From Desulfomicrobium orale DSM 12838 (GTDB lineage: Bacteria > Desulfobacterota > Desulfovibrionia > Desulfovibrionales > Desulfomicrobiaceae), in assembly GCF_001553625.1 (NCBI RefSeq), contig NZ_CP014230.1:806001-870000 (forward strand): a stretch of 64,000 nucleotides of DNA, in the 5' to 3' direction. The notes under the pieces were generated by a model. That model was not told the origin of the DNA, searched no databases, and saw nothing but the letters and a program-made list of their open reading frames with translations. Of the stretch, positions 9,641 to 18,718 are shown in pieces. Every line of letters begins with the position of its first letter. Position 1 is the first letter of the stretch. A program made the translations under genes and the position numbers.

Positions 9641-10387
9641 ATGCGGTGTGTTTCACTTTTTGTGTTGTGGCTTGTGCTTCTTTTGGTTCCGGCCGGAGTT
9701 TTCGGCGGAGAAGAGGACGACAGGGTTTTCCGTTTTACCCTCACACCCTGGACCGAGCCGGGCCTGTCCGCGCCCGAGGCCATCGGCCAGCTGGTTCTCC
9801 GGGACGGAGTGACGGTGCCTGCGTTCGTTCTTTCCGTGGATGACGCTGCAGAAGACGGCCTGGTCCGCCGGAAACCGGAACGCATGAGCCTTGACGCCGC
9901 CGTCAAGGTGCAGTTCGCCGCACGCCTGGCCGCGTATTACACCGGCTACTGGGGCAGGGAGGGCTGGCTTCTTGCGCCCGCGACCTGGAGGCTGATGCGC
10001 GCCCAGGCGGGAATGAACGGGTCCGCCGTTTTCGTATTCGCGCCGCCCAGAGGCGAGACGGGTTTTCTGTCTTTTCAGAGCACCGGGGCATGCGCGGGCT
10101 GCGCGGCGATGGAGGCCAGCCTCTATTTCCCGGATATCCGGGCTCAGGTGGAAGAAGAATACGGCATGGCTTATACATCTTCCGAGCCGCCGCTGGACTC
10201 CATCGTCGATATCCGGCCTCACACCAGGGCCTGGCGCGTCGTGCTCGGCGGGAGAAATATCGACGGCATTACATTCTACAATGGGGACAGCGACGATCCT
10301 TTTTTTACCTGGAGCGTGAGCCTGCCGGATCAGGACGGGGATCTGGCCACGCCGGTTCTGAACTGGCTGTTGCCGCCCCAAAAGTAG
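9641..10387 (+). CDS. exported hypothetical protein
   Basis: A 248-residue protein with a clear Sec signal, MRCVSLFVLWLVLLLVPAG followed by VFGGEED. The mature part is about 225 residues and shows no catalytic motif I recognise. It has a CAGC pair in STGACAGCAAMEASLYF. It may belong to one of the exported DUF families, but I cannot name it securely. GGAG 8 nt before ATG 9641 decides the start; upstream frame extensions lack homology-like composition. The 136-nt spacer before it contains a perfect 7-bp hairpin at 9519-9541 without a T-run. Confidence 0.65.
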   Translation: MRCVSLFVLWLVLLLVPAGVFGGEEDDRVFRFTLTPWTEPGLSAPEAIGQLVLRDGVTVPAFVLSVDDAAEDGLVRRKPERMSLDAAVKVQFAARLAAYYTGYWGREGWLLAPATWRLMRAQAGMNGSAVFVFAPPRGETGFLSFQSTGACAGCAAMEASLYFPDIRAQVEEEYGMAYTSSEPPLDSIVDIRPHTRAWRVVLGGRNIDGITFYNGDSDDPFFTWSVSLPDQDGDLATPVLNWLLPPQK

Positions 10388-10498
10388 CCACTGTCGCCAT
10401 TTTTCAGTCCGGCCGTGCCGGAGACCGCCGGTTGTCAGCGGATACCGGAACGGGTAAGAGCCGGGCTTCAGATCAACCTGATTTTACGGGGAAATTCC

Positions 10499-10969
10499 GT
10501 GGATTTTACCGAAACAGAACGCAGAATTCTGCGTATCGTTCAGGACACCCTGCCCGACAGCGCCACTCCCTTCGCGGATATCGCTGCTCAGGTGGGCAGC
10601 ACCGAGGAAGAGGTGCTGGATCTTCTGGAGCGGCTCAAAAAAGGCGGGCAGATCCGCCGCTTCGGGGCCACGCTGCGCCACCAGCAGGCGGGCTACGGCT
10701 TCAACGCCATGGTGGCCTGGTATGTGGAGGACGGCGTCGATATCGATGAAGTGGGGCGGATCATGGCCAAACGGCCGGAGATCTCGCATTGCTACCTGCG
10801 GCGCAACTGCATGGACTGGCCGTACAATGTCTACACCATGATCCACGGGAAAAGCCGCGAGGACTGCATGCGCGTGGTGGAGGAATTGTGCCGGCAGACG
10901 GGCGTGACACAGTACGACACCCTCTTCAGCCACAAGGAACTGAAGAAAACATCCATGCAATATTTCTGA
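10499..10969 (+). CDS. ahbB: siroheme decarboxylase subunit, AhbB type
   Basis: AhbA and AhbB form a Lrp/AsnC-fold heterodimer that decarboxylates siroheme to didecarboxysiroheme, the first step of the alternative heme pathway used by sulfate reducers. The 156 residues hold an N-terminal winged helix, the core [20 protein letters not shown], and a ligand-binding domain with [21 protein letters not shown]. From memory that last motif is AhbB-like rather than AhbA-like. GTG 10499 is chosen because GGGGA lies about 7 nt upstream. hemL starts 11 nt after the stop. ahbA, ahbC and ahbD are not in this window. Confidence 0.85.
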   Translation: MDFTETERRILRIVQDTLPDSATPFADIAAQVGSTEEEVLDLLERLKKGGQIRRFGATLRHQQAGYGFNAMVAWYVEDGVDIDEVGRIMAKRPEISHCYLRRNCMDWPYNVYTMIHGKSREDCMRVVEELCRQTGVTQYDTLFSHKELKKTSMQYF

Positions 10970-10980
10970 CGGAGCGGACC

Positions 10981-12246
10981 ATGAGCGTTTCACAGGAGCT
11001 TTTCCAGCAGGCGGCGCGAGTCATTCCCGGCGGTGTGAACAGTCCGGTGCGGGCGTGCAAAAGCGTGCAGTGCGAGCCGCTGTTCATCGCCTCGGCCCAA
11101 GGTAGCAGGCTGACCACCGAGGACGGCCGGGAAATGATCGATTTCGTCATGTCCTGGGGTCCCATGCTGCTTGGGCACAATCATCCGGAAGTGGCCACGG
11201 CCATTGCCGCCGCGGCCGCCAAAGGCACCAGCTTCGGCGCGCCGTGCCGTCTGGAGGTGGAGCTGGCCCAGGCCGTGGTGGACGCCGTGCCGGGCATCGA
11301 CATGGTCCGCATGGTCAACTCCGGGACCGAAGCGACCATGAGCGCACTGCGTCTGGCCCGGGGCTACACCGGCCGAAACGGCGTGATCAAATTTCACGGC
11401 GGCTACCACGGCCATGCCGACTCCTTTCTGGCCAGCGCGGGCTCCGGAGTGGCCACGCAGTCCATTCCGGGAACTCCGGGAGTTCCCGAAGACGTGGTCC
11501 GGCATACGCATCTGGCGCACTACAACGACCTGGAAGCGGTCCGCCGTATTTTCGAAACCTGCGGGGATGTGGCCGCCGTCATTGTCGAGCCCGTGGCCGG
11601 GAACATGGGCCTGGTTCCGCCTGCGCCCGGATTTCTGGAAGGCCTGCGCGCTCTGACCAGGGAACACGGCGCTCTGCTCATTTTCGATGAAGTCATCACC
11701 GGGTTTCGGGTCAGTTTCGGCGGAGCGCAGGCCGCCTTCGGCATCGAGCCGGACTTGACCTGTCTGGGCAAGATCATCGGCGGCGGATTGCCTGTGGGCG
11801 CTTACGGCGGCAGGCGGGAGATCATGGAAAAGATCGCGCCCAGCGGTACCGTGTATCAGGCCGGGACTCTTTCGGGCAATCCGCTGGCCATGGCCGCTGG
11901 CCTTGCCACCCTCAGGCTGCTGGCCGGGCAGGATTACGCGGGTCTTGCGGCGCGCACGGAGGTGTTTTCCCTCGAACTGGAGAACATCCTGCGCGGCAAG
12001 GGCCTGCCCGTATGGCGGAATCAGATCGCGTCACTGTTCACCATTTTCTTCACGGAGATGCCGGTGACGGATTTTCCCTCGGCCCAAAAAGGGGACGCCC
12101 GGCTTTTCGCATCCTTCTACCGCCAGATGCGGGAGCGGGGCGTATATCTCGCTCCATCCGGATTCGAATGCGCCTTTACCTCCTTCGTCCATTCGGAACA
12201 GGATCTGGAGCGTGCACTGGATGCGGCCCGCGCGGCGCGCTTCTGA
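10981..12246 (+). CDS. hemL: glutamate-1-semialdehyde 2,1-aminomutase
   Basis: A PLP enzyme that isomerises glutamate-1-semialdehyde to 5-aminolevulinate, the last C5-pathway step before tetrapyrroles. The 421 residues include [10 protein letters not shown] at the N-terminus, [18 protein letters not shown], the cofactor Asp in [12 protein letters not shown], and the Schiff-base lysine in [22 protein letters not shown] precedes ATG 10981. Its position directly after ahbB ties 5-aminolevulinate supply to siroheme-derived heme. The c-type cytochrome that consumes heme is encoded next. Confidence 0.95.
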   Translation: MSVSQELFQQAARVIPGGVNSPVRACKSVQCEPLFIASAQGSRLTTEDGREMIDFVMSWGPMLLGHNHPEVATAIAAAAAKGTSFGAPCRLEVELAQAVVDAVPGIDMVRMVNSGTEATMSALRLARGYTGRNGVIKFHGGYHGHADSFLASAGSGVATQSIPGTPGVPEDVVRHTHLAHYNDLEAVRRIFETCGDVAAVIVEPVAGNMGLVPPAPGFLEGLRALTREHGALLIFDEVITGFRVSFGGAQAAFGIEPDLTCLGKIIGGGLPVGAYGGRREIMEKIAPSGTVYQAGTLSGNPLAMAAGLATLRLLAGQDYAGLAARTEVFSLELENILRGKGLPVWRNQIASLFTIFFTEMPVTDFPSAQKGDARLFASFYRQMRERGVYLAPSGFECAFTSFVHSEQDLERALDAARAARF

Positions 12247-12263
12247 GGCATCCTCAGGCATTC

Positions 12264-12293
12264 TTGACTGAAGACTGACAAGGGCTGTATGAA
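12264..12293 (+). promoter_or_regulatory. candidate sigma-70 promoter of cytochrome c3
   Basis: TTGACT at 12264-12269 and TATGAA at 12288-12293 are separated by 18 nt, about 50 nt upstream of the cytochrome start at 12343. Both boxes match four to five consensus positions. The cytochrome gene has its own terminator, so a separate promoter is expected. Confidence 0.4.
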
Positions 12294-12342
12294 AGTTCGG
12301 CTTGTGCTCTTTGTAACTTTTCTCTCCGGAGGTAGGAAGAGG

Positions 12343-12771
12343 ATGAAAAAATCACTGTTGACAGGCTTGGCCTGCGCGGCGCTGCTGTCTTTTGCCGCCG
12401 CCCCCATGCTGTCCGCCGCTGATGCTCCCGGCGACGATTATGTCATCACCGCGCCCGAGGGCATGAAGGTCAAGGAGAAAGACGGCAAGCCCGGAAAATT
12501 GCAGAAGGCGGTGCCGTTTCCGCATTCCAAACATGCGTCCGTTGAGTGTGCCGAATGTCATCACACCATGGAAAAGGACGGGGGGGCCATCAAGAAGTGT
12601 ACGACTTCCGGCTGTCATGACTCTCTGGAGTTTCGGGACAAGGCCAATGCCAAGGACATCAAGCTGGTGGAAAACGCTTACCACAAGCAATGTATCGACT
12701 GTCACAAGAATCTGAAGAAGGAAAAGAAGCCCACCGGCCCCACCGCCTGTGGCAAGTGTCACACGAAGTAG
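12343..12771 (+). CDS. tetraheme cytochrome c3 (type I)
   Basis: This periplasmic electron carrier accepts electrons from hydrogenases and formate dehydrogenase in sulfate reducers. Of 142 residues, the first 25 are a Sec signal peptide ([15 protein letters not shown]...) cleaved before ADAPGDDYV. Heme sites are CAECH, CTTSGCH, CIDCH and CGKCH, with extra histidines HSKHASVE and YHKQC for bis-His ligation. The second site is CX4CH while the fourth is CX2CH, as in Desulfomicrobium c3 rather than Desulfovibrio vulgaris c3. GGAGG lies upstream of ATG 12343. A strong terminator follows. Confidence 0.95.
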   Translation: MKKSLLTGLACAALLSFAAAPMLSAADAPGDDYVITAPEGMKVKEKDGKPGKLQKAVPFPHSKHASVECAECHHTMEKDGGAIKKCTTSGCHDSLEFRDKANAKDIKLVENAYHKQCIDCHKNLKKEKKPTGPTACGKCHTK

Positions 12772-12825
12772 CGCGCGTATTTCCGTTTTCCGCGACAGCA
12801 CAAGCGAAAGGTTGTTTCCTGGTTC

Positions 12826-12861
12826 GCCCCTCCACGAGGACCGTGTGAGGGGCTTTTTTTT
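12826..12861 (+). terminator. rho-independent terminator of cytochrome c3
   Basis: GCCCCT and AGGGGC form the base of a hairpin with CACG/CGTG pairing inside it, followed by eight T residues. It lies 55 nt after the cytochrome stop. Confidence 0.85.
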
Positions 12862-12955
12862 CCATCCGGAATAATGTAGCCGGAACCAATGCTTTTTGAC
12901 CGGAAGGCAAAAAAGTGCCCTTCACGTCTCCAACGTCTCAGTAGAGGATTACGAT

Positions 12956-14668
12956 ATGGCTACCAGACCCAACATTGATGGCGACTCTTTCATTGATGAC
13001 GATATTATCGATCTTTCGGAAACGGAAATCGTGGAAGAAGGGCGGTCTGCTCATTTTCGGTCCGATACTTTTCCCGGTGAGAATGGTATTGACTTCGGAG
13101 GGCTGGATGATCTGCTGGCGGAAGAGAGTGCTCCGGCCGCCGGGCCGGGGACCGCTCGTTCCGGTCTTTCCCACCCGTCGTCTTCCATGCCCTCCGCATC
13201 CGATACCGACCTGGATTATCTGGATGACATGCTGACCTCGCTGCAGGCTCCTCCTTCGCCTGAAGCGAGCAGTCTCGATGTTCTCCTCGGAGACATTCAT
13301 CTGGACATACCCGAGATGCCCGCTCCCTCCGCCCGGCCGGCGCCTTCGGCCCCTGCTCCGGCAAGGGAGAACGTTTCGCCGTCATTTGAAGTTCCCGGGC
13401 TGGGGGCAGATTTGTTCGACGCACCGTCCGAAGCGCCTCATGACGCTCCCCGGGATCCTTTCGATTTTTCCACCGGCGAACTGGATTTTTCGCTGCCTGA
13501 TCCCGGCATTGGAGACGCATTGTCCGGGGCCCTGGCCGACGATTCTCTTCCTGGAAATCCGGAAAGCGCGACGCCTCCGGCTCCGGAACGCCAGATCCCC
13601 GGAAAGAGCGCGACCGCCAAGGAAGTGACCGTCACTGACCTGGAGATCATCAGCGCCCGGCTGGATGTACTGGAGGGACTGGCCGCCGGAGCCGAAGGCC
13701 CGGCTCTGGACCCCGCCCAGGTGTTGGCTGCATTGCCGGAAAATCCGGGTGAGCTGCCCTTTGTCGCCGCCCTGCGCGCAGACATTCTGGGGGAAGCGGG
13801 CCGTCTGGCCGAGGAGAAAATTCAGGCCGGGTCAGTCGCCCCGCAGGTGGAAGAACTGCGCCGGGCGCTGGATGCGCTTTCGGCCCGTCTGGAAGTTCTT
13901 GAAAATCGCCCGGAGGCTCCCACTCGCGTGGAAGCGGAGCAGATTCTGGCTGCGTTGCCGGAAAATCCGGGTGAGCTGCCCTTTACCGCCGCCCTGCGCG
14001 CGGACATTCTGGGAGAAGCGGACCGTCTGGCCGAGGAGAAGATCCAGGCCGGGTCATCCGCCCCGCAGTTGGAAGAGCTGCGTCAGGCTTTGGACACCCT
14101 GTTGGTCCGTTTCGAACTGCTTGAAGGTCGGCCCGTGGAGCCGGGCCGCATCACGACGGAACAGATTCTGGCCGCATTGCCGGAAAATCCAGGTGAGCTG
14201 CCCTTCACTGCCGCCCTGCGTGCGGAGTTTTTTGGAGAAATGGACGAGTATGTGTCCGTCTCGACGGGCAATATCGACGATCTGCAGCAGGCCGTGGACG
14301 CCCTGCAGGACCGGGTAGCGACCCTGAACGAATCTCAGGCCAGACTGGCCGCCACACCCATGCATGCAGCGCCCATTCAGGAGCTCGGGGCGGAACTGGC
14401 CGCGCTGCGTGAGACTCTCCAGCAGCAGGAGAATACCCTGAGCAGCCTGCGGGAAGCGCTGGCCGCAAAGGATGCGGAAATCGCCACATTGCGCGCAAGC
14501 GAGGAGCTTTTGCGCAGGAACCTCGACGAATCTGACCGGGTAAGAGCGGAATCGCTCAATGCCTTGAGGACGGATTTGGAGACTTTTGTACAGGAACAGG
14601 TTCCGGAGGCCGCGGCGAAGATCATCCGGGAAGAAATTCAGGGATTACTGCGGGACATGGATTCCTGA
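12956..14668 (+). CDS. acidic, proline-rich coiled-coil protein with three 74-residue repeats
   Basis: A 570-residue protein I cannot name. Residues 1-220 are acidic and rich in Pro, Ala and Ser with short aromatic-acidic motifs (FIDDDIIDLSETE, DYLDDML, DFSTGELDFSLP), so probably disordered. Residues about 230-470 contain a 74-residue unit three times, each with a leucine-rich helix and the core LAALPENPGELPF. Residues 470-540 form a heptad coiled coil. The end, QVPEAAAKIIREEIQGLLRD, recalls the C-terminal helices of PopZ-like polar scaffolds, but only weakly. No signal or membrane segment is present. It stands alone between two terminators. Confidence 0.75.
   Translation: MATRPNIDGDSFIDDDIIDLSETEIVEEGRSAHFRSDTFPGENGIDFGGLDDLLAEESAPAAGPGTARSGLSHPSSSMPSASDTDLDYLDDMLTSLQAPPSPEASSLDVLLGDIHLDIPEMPAPSARPAPSAPAPARENVSPSFEVPGLGADLFDAPSEAPHDAPRDPFDFSTGELDFSLPDPGIGDALSGALADDSLPGNPESATPPAPERQIPGKSATAKEVTVTDLEIISARLDVLEGLAAGAEGPALDPAQVLAALPENPGELPFVAALRADILGEAGRLAEEKIQAGSVAPQVEELRRALDALSARLEVLENRPEAPTRVEAEQILAALPENPGELPFTAALRADILGEADRLAEEKIQAGSSAPQLEELRQALDTLLVRFELLEGRPVEPGRITTEQILAALPENPGELPFTAALRAEFFGEMDEYVSVSTGNIDDLQQAVDALQDRVATLNESQARLAATPMHAAPIQELGAELAALRETLQQQENTLSSLREALAAKDAEIATLRASEELLRRNLDESDRVRAESLNALRTDLETFVQEQVPEAAAKIIREEIQGLLRDMDS
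13718..14250 (+). repeat. three tandem in-frame repeats, period 222 bp
   Basis: Matching positions of the unit begin at 13718, 13940 and 14162, exactly 222 bp or 74 codons apart. Copies 1 and 2 are almost identical over the whole unit. Copy 3 is close for about 70 bp (TTGCCGGAAAATCC...) and then diverges. The high DNA identity suggests recent duplication inside the coiled-coil gene. Confidence 0.9.
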
Positions 14669-14762
14669 CCGGCCAGTGACCCTCCTGCTCGACGCGGGGC
14701 GCGGCCTGTGCTAGAGACGGAAAAAAGAAGGGAGGGCTGCACAGGTTTTTCTTTCCTTTTTA

Positions 14763-14813
14763 CCGCCCGGTTTCCCCAAGGCAGGTCGATACCATCCCCC
14801 CGGGCGGTTTTTT
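14763..14813 (+). terminator. terminator after the coiled-coil gene
   Basis: CCGCCCGG at 14763-14770 pairs with CCGGGCGG at 14800-14807, followed by six T residues. The loop is long, about 29 nt, but the stem is perfect and GC-only. Confidence 0.65.
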
Positions 14814-14947
14814 ATGATCCCGCCGCGTTCAGATTGCCGTCCGCCGATAGAAATTGTCTGCTGCGCTTGCAGGGCGTCGCGTCTTAAGCCCCGGGATCTG
14901 TGCGGACCAGTCGATACGCAATGCTCTTGACCCAACCAGAGGTTTTC

Positions 14948-15124
14948 ATGGATCAGGCTCAAAAACAGGCCCTGCAAGTCACCAAGGAAATCGTTGTCAA
15001 ATTTATCGAAGTGGGTCGCATCTCCCCCGCCAATTTTTCCGAACATTTCGCTCCCATTTACGACGAAGTCTATAAGACGGTGACCGGCTCCGGTTCCGAG
15101 GACAGCGGCGTTGCACCCGAGTGA
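14948..15124 (+). CDS. small conserved hypothetical protein
   Basis: A 58-residue protein, MDQAQKQALQVTKEIVVKF at the N-terminus, mostly helical, with no cysteines and no membrane segment. From memory, short proteins with this KEIVVKFIEVGRISP pattern are common in Desulfovibrionales and have no known role. AGAGG lies about 5 nt before the ATG. Its last 14 nt overlap the proposed start of ubiE, which suggests translational coupling. Confidence 0.6.
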   Translation: MDQAQKQALQVTKEIVVKFIEVGRISPANFSEHFAPIYDEVYKTVTGSGSEDSGVAPE

Positions 15125-15812
15125 TCACGGCCGGCGCGTGGCCGCTCTGTTCGACGGCATTGCGGGCTGGTACGACTTCCTGAACCATTTTTTGAGCGCC
15201 GGGCAGGATGTGTTCTGGCGGCGGCGGCTAGTTCGCCATGTATGCCGCCGTTCTGCGCCCGTCGTTCTGGATCTGGCGGCGGGCACTCAGGATGTGAGCC
15301 GGGAGATTCTCCGCCAGTGCCCTGAGGCCCGCGTGCTGGCCATGGATTTTTCCCGGCCCATGCTCCGCGCCGGGGCGGGGAAGACTGCCGCCCTGCCGGT
15401 ACAGGCCGACGGCCGCGCCTTGCCCCTGCCCGATACCTGCGTGGATGCCGTGACCATCGCCTTCGGCATCCGCAACATCGTGCCCAGGGCCGATGCCTAC
15501 CGGGAAATCCTGCGTGTGCTTGTTCCGGGCGGCCGGCTGTGCATCCTTGAATTCGGCACGGGGCGGGCCAGAATCTGGAAAGGGCTCTATAATTTTTATC
15601 TGAGTTCGGTGCTGCCGCGCATCGGACATTTTTTTTCCAGGGATCCGGGCGCCTATCAGTATCTGGCGGATACCATCCGCGCTTTCCCCGACGCCGGAAC
15701 CCTGTGCCGCGAACTGCTGGAAGCCGGCTTCGACCGGGTAGGCTGTCGGCCTTTGAGTTCCGGCATTGTGTACATTCACGTGGCACAGAAACCTTTTGTG
15801 AGGACACTATGA
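15111..15812 (+). CDS. ubiE: demethylmenaquinone/ubiquinone methyltransferase
   Basis: This SAM-dependent C-methyltransferase performs the last methylation in menaquinone synthesis (MenG activity). Family features in the 233 residues are FDGIAGWYDFLNHFLSAG, the SAM motif VLDLAAGTQDVS, AMDFSRPML, and the UbiE signature VTIAFGIRNIVPRADAYRE. The first usable codon is TTG 15111, overlapping the upstream gene; GTG 15138 is an alternative that would remove nine residues before the conserved part. The stop overlaps the next start as ATGA. Menaquinone precursor genes lie 1.4 kb downstream. Confidence 0.9.
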   Translation: MHPSDHGRRVAALFDGIAGWYDFLNHFLSAGQDVFWRRRLVRHVCRRSAPVVLDLAAGTQDVSREILRQCPEARVLAMDFSRPMLRAGAGKTAALPVQADGRALPLPDTCVDAVTIAFGIRNIVPRADAYREILRVLVPGGRLCILEFGTGRARIWKGLYNFYLSSVLPRIGHFFSRDPGAYQYLADTIRAFPDAGTLCRELLEAGFDRVGCRPLSSGIVYIHVAQKPFVRTL

Positions 15813-17116
15813 TCAGTTTCGAAGACATCGTTTCGGGCAAATCCGCCGTGGCCGTGGTCGGCCTCGGTTATGTGGGATTGCCTCTGGCCGTGGCCTTGAG
15901 CCGGCATTTCCGGGTCATCGGGTTCGACATTTCGGAAGGACGCGTCGCCGAGCTGCGCCGGGGCGAGGATTCCACGCGCGAGGTGGAGCCCGCCGCGTTG
16001 GCGGAAGCGAAAGTCAGCTATACCAGCGATCCTGCTCAGCTGGCCCAGGCCGGGGTCATTGTGGTGGCCGTGCCCACGCCCATCGACGGTAACCGCAAGC
16101 CCGACCTGCGCCCCGTGGTGGGCGCGAGTTCCACCGTGGGCGCGCACATGTCCGCCGGGGCTGTGGTGGTCTATGAATCCACCGTGTATCCCGGCCTGAC
16201 CGAGGAAATCTGCGTGCCCATCCTGGAAGAACGCTCAGGTCTGACCTGCGGGAAGGATTTTACCGTGGGTTATTCGCCGGAGCGGATCAATCCCGGCGAC
16301 CGGGTGCATACGCTGGAGCGCATCGTCAAGGTGGTGTCGGGGCAGGACGAACCCACAGCGGATCTGCTGGCCCGGCTCTACGGGACCATCATCACGGCGG
16401 GAATTCACCGCGCTTCCAGCATCAAAGTGGCCGAGGCGGCCAAGGTCATCGAGAACACCCAGCGGGACCTGAACATCGCTCTCATGAACGAACTGGCCCT
16501 CATTTTCGACCGCATGAACATCGACACCACGGAGGTGCTCCAGGCTGCGGGCACCAAATGGAACTTTCTGCCCTTCAAGCCGGGTCTGGTGGGAGGACAC
16601 TGCATCGGCGTGGATCCCTACTATCTGACCTTCAAGGCCGAATCCATGGGCTTTCATCCCCAGGTCATCCTGGCGGGCCGCCGCATCAACGACGGCATGG
16701 GCAAATTCATCGCGGAAAAGACCGTGAAGGCCATGATCAACGCCGGATGCCAGGTGAAAGGCGCGCGTATCGGCCTGCTGGGGCTGACCTTCAAGGAGGA
16801 TGTGCCGGATCTGCGCAACAGCAAGGTGGAGGATATTCTGCGCGAACTCCATGACTATCATGTGGAGGTGCTGGTCCATGACCCTCTGGCCGATCCGGAA
16901 GAGGCCAGGAAGGAATACGGAGTGATCCTGCAGCCCCTGACGGCGCTGCGCGATCTGGACGCCTTGATTCTGGCCGTGTCGCACGCGGAATTCGCGCGCA
17001 TGGATGCGGCCGCGCTGCAGGCCATGTTCCGGTGCCCTGAAGCCGGAATCGTCATGGATGTGAAAGGATGCCTGGACAAGACGTCTCTCTCGGGGCTGAC
17101 CTACTGGCGGCTGTAA
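15809..17116 (+). CDS. UDP-N-acetyl-hexosamine 6-dehydrogenase (WbpA/TviB type nucleotide sugar dehydrogenase)
   Basis: An NAD-dependent four-electron dehydrogenase that oxidises a UDP-sugar to its uronate for surface polysaccharide. The 435 residues have an N-terminal Rossmann motif VVGLGYVGLPLAVALS, the central EAAKVIENTQRDLNIALMNE, the active-site block LPFKPGLVGGHCIGVDPYY with catalytic Cys, and the C-terminal GLTFKEDVPDLRNSK. This pattern fits WbpA/TviB/VipA rather than UDP-glucose dehydrogenase. ATG 15809 overlaps the ubiE stop by 4 nt, but no other polysaccharide gene is nearby. Confidence 0.88.
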   Translation: MISFEDIVSGKSAVAVVGLGYVGLPLAVALSRHFRVIGFDISEGRVAELRRGEDSTREVEPAALAEAKVSYTSDPAQLAQAGVIVVAVPTPIDGNRKPDLRPVVGASSTVGAHMSAGAVVVYESTVYPGLTEEICVPILEERSGLTCGKDFTVGYSPERINPGDRVHTLERIVKVVSGQDEPTADLLARLYGTIITAGIHRASSIKVAEAAKVIENTQRDLNIALMNELALIFDRMNIDTTEVLQAAGTKWNFLPFKPGLVGGHCIGVDPYYLTFKAESMGFHPQVILAGRRINDGMGKFIAEKTVKAMINAGCQVKGARIGLLGLTFKEDVPDLRNSKVEDILRELHDYHVEVLVHDPLADPEEARKEYGVILQPLTALRDLDALILAVSHAEFARMDAAALQAMFRCPEAGIVMDVKGCLDKTSLSGLTYWRL

Positions 17117-17141
17117 ATCTGAAGGGAAGCATGCGTCTTCG

Positions 17142-17183
17142 GACCGGTTTCAGAGGCTCTGGCGTCCGGAACCGGTCTTTTTT
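17142..17183 (+). terminator. terminator after the nucleotide sugar dehydrogenase
   Basis: GACCGGTT (from 17142) pairs with AACCGGTC, followed by six T residues. It separates the preceding operon from mqnB. Confidence 0.8.
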
Positions 17184-17249
17184 GCGGAATGCCTGGCTGT
17201 GTCCGCAAGATGTTTTCAAAACCCGCAACCATTCTGGAACCGGCCGCCG

Positions 17250-17930
17250 ATGATCATCCTCGCCTGCGCCACGGAACGGGAACTCCGGGAGATGCTGGCC
17301 GGGCTGGAAAAGCCCGTGGAAAACGGTGCTGTACGCGTGGCCGGCTGCCGCATCCTCCCCTGCGTCACGGGCGTGGGGCCTGTCGCTGCGGGGATCAGCG
17401 CGGGAGAGGCGCTGGCCCGGCATCCGGAGGCTACAGGCATGATCAATGCGGGCATCTGCGGCAGTTTCGATCCGGAACGCTTCCCTCTGGGCGGAATATG
17501 CGTGGCCCGGAAAGAAGTCTGGCCGGAGTACGGCGTGCGCACGGATGTGGAAACAACACCTCTCGATTACCCGATGTTTCCGGATATGGAACTCGATGCG
17601 GCCAACGAGCTGCGCCTTGATCCGGTATTCTGCGCCGGAGAAATGAACCTTCGCCTGCCGGAAGCCTGGAGCCAGGGCGTGAGTCTGACCGTGGCCGGGG
17701 TGAGCGGCTGCCCCGGCCGTGCGGATTTTCTGCGCGAGCGGTACGGTGCGGCCACGGAAAACATGGAAGGGTTCGCCCTGGCCCTTGCCGCGCGGCGGCG
17801 GGGGATTCCGTTTCTGGAAATCCGCACCGTCTCCAACCTTGCGGGAGAGCGGGACAAAAAGAAGTGGAATTTCCGGCAGGCCTTCGCCTCTCTCCGGAGT
17901 GTTTTGCCCATGATGCTGGAGGGCGCATGA
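17250..17930 (+). CDS. mqnB: futalosine hydrolase
   Basis: The enzyme splits futalosine to dehypoxanthine futalosine and hypoxanthine in the futalosine menaquinone pathway. The 226 residues have the nucleosidase fold with VTGVGPVAAGISAGEAL, GMINAGICGSF, the substrate-binding ATENMEGFALALAARRR and EIRTVSNLAGERDKKKW. It is related to MTA/SAH nucleosidase but in this context is MqnB. ATG 17250 begins MIILACATERE; the Shine-Dalgarno sequence is weak. The stop overlaps the mqnD start by 4 nt. Confidence 0.9.
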   Translation: MIILACATERELREMLAGLEKPVENGAVRVAGCRILPCVTGVGPVAAGISAGEALARHPEATGMINAGICGSFDPERFPLGGICVARKEVWPEYGVRTDVETTPLDYPMFPDMELDAANELRLDPVFCAGEMNLRLPEAWSQGVSLTVAGVSGCPGRADFLRERYGAATENMEGFALALAARRRGIPFLEIRTVSNLAGERDKKKWNFRQAFASLRSVLPMMLEGA

Positions 17931-18718
17931 AAGTCCTGTCCGTGGCCGTGTCCCCCTGCCCCAACGACACCTTTATTTTCGGCCCTTGGGCGCTGGGCTT
18001 TACGCCGCATCCGGCCGGACGGGACAGCCGTTTTTTCTGGCATGACGTTCAGGAACTGAACCAGGGGGCTCTGACCGGCACCTGGGATGTGACCAAGGTC
18101 AGCGCGGCCACGGCCCTGCGCCTTGGCGCCACGCACGGGATTCTCTCCTGCGGCGGGGCCTTCGGGCTGGAGCACGGCCCCAAGCTGGTGGTCCGTTCCG
18201 GCTGGCGGGGAACGCCCCAGACCATCGCCGTGCCCGGTCTGGATACCACGGCCATGCTGGTGCTGAAGGCCGCTTTGTCCCATCCCTTCACACCCATACC
18301 CATGGTTTTCGACCGCATTGTGGACGCGGTGCTCGCAGGTCGGGCCGACGCGGGTCTGCTCATTCACGAAACGGCCCTGGTGTATGGCCGTTACGGGCTG
18401 GATCTGCTGCTGGATCTGGGCGCATGGTGGCGCGAGCATACGGACGGCCTGCCCTTGCCGCTGGGATGCATCGTGATCCGTCGCGCTCTCGGAGCCGGAT
18501 TGCGGGAGACCGTCGAAGAATGCATCCGGTCCGCCATTCTCTTTGCCCGAGAACATCCCCAGGCCGTGAGGCCTCTGGTGGCGGCCCTGGCCAGAGAGCT
18601 TGACGCCGCCACGCTGGACCAACATATTGCCGCTTACGTCAACGATTTCAGCCTGGATATGGACACCAGCGGCAAGGCCGCTCTCGATACGCTGCAAACT
18701 TTTCGGAACCGCCCATGA
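17927..18718 (+). CDS. mqnD: 1,4-dihydroxy-6-naphthoate synthase
   Basis: MqnD converts cyclic dehypoxanthine futalosine to 1,4-dihydroxy-6-naphthoate. The 263-residue protein has the periplasmic-binding-protein-like fold of the family with SPCPNDTFIFGPWALG at the start, DVTKVSAATALRLG, LSCGGAFGLEHGPKLV and ADAGLLIHETALVY, which holds a conserved active-site His. It overlaps mqnB and the polyprenyl synthase by 4 nt each, so the three are translationally coupled. Confidence 0.93.
   Translation: MKVLSVAVSPCPNDTFIFGPWALGFTPHPAGRDSRFFWHDVQELNQGALTGTWDVTKVSAATALRLGATHGILSCGGAFGLEHGPKLVVRSGWRGTPQTIAVPGLDTTAMLVLKAALSHPFTPIPMVFDRIVDAVLAGRADAGLLIHETALVYGRYGLDLLLDLGAWWREHTDGLPLPLGCIVIRRALGAGLRETVEECIRSAILFAREHPQAVRPLVAALARELDAATLDQHIAAYVNDFSLDMDTSGKAALDTLQTFRNRP

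Noticed and set aside
6595-9906. Very long open frame (1103 codons) on the minus strand
   Set aside because: It lies antisense to the DASS and arylsulfotransferase genes, has a His/Gly/Gln-rich composition with no domain, and arises from high-GC third-position bias.
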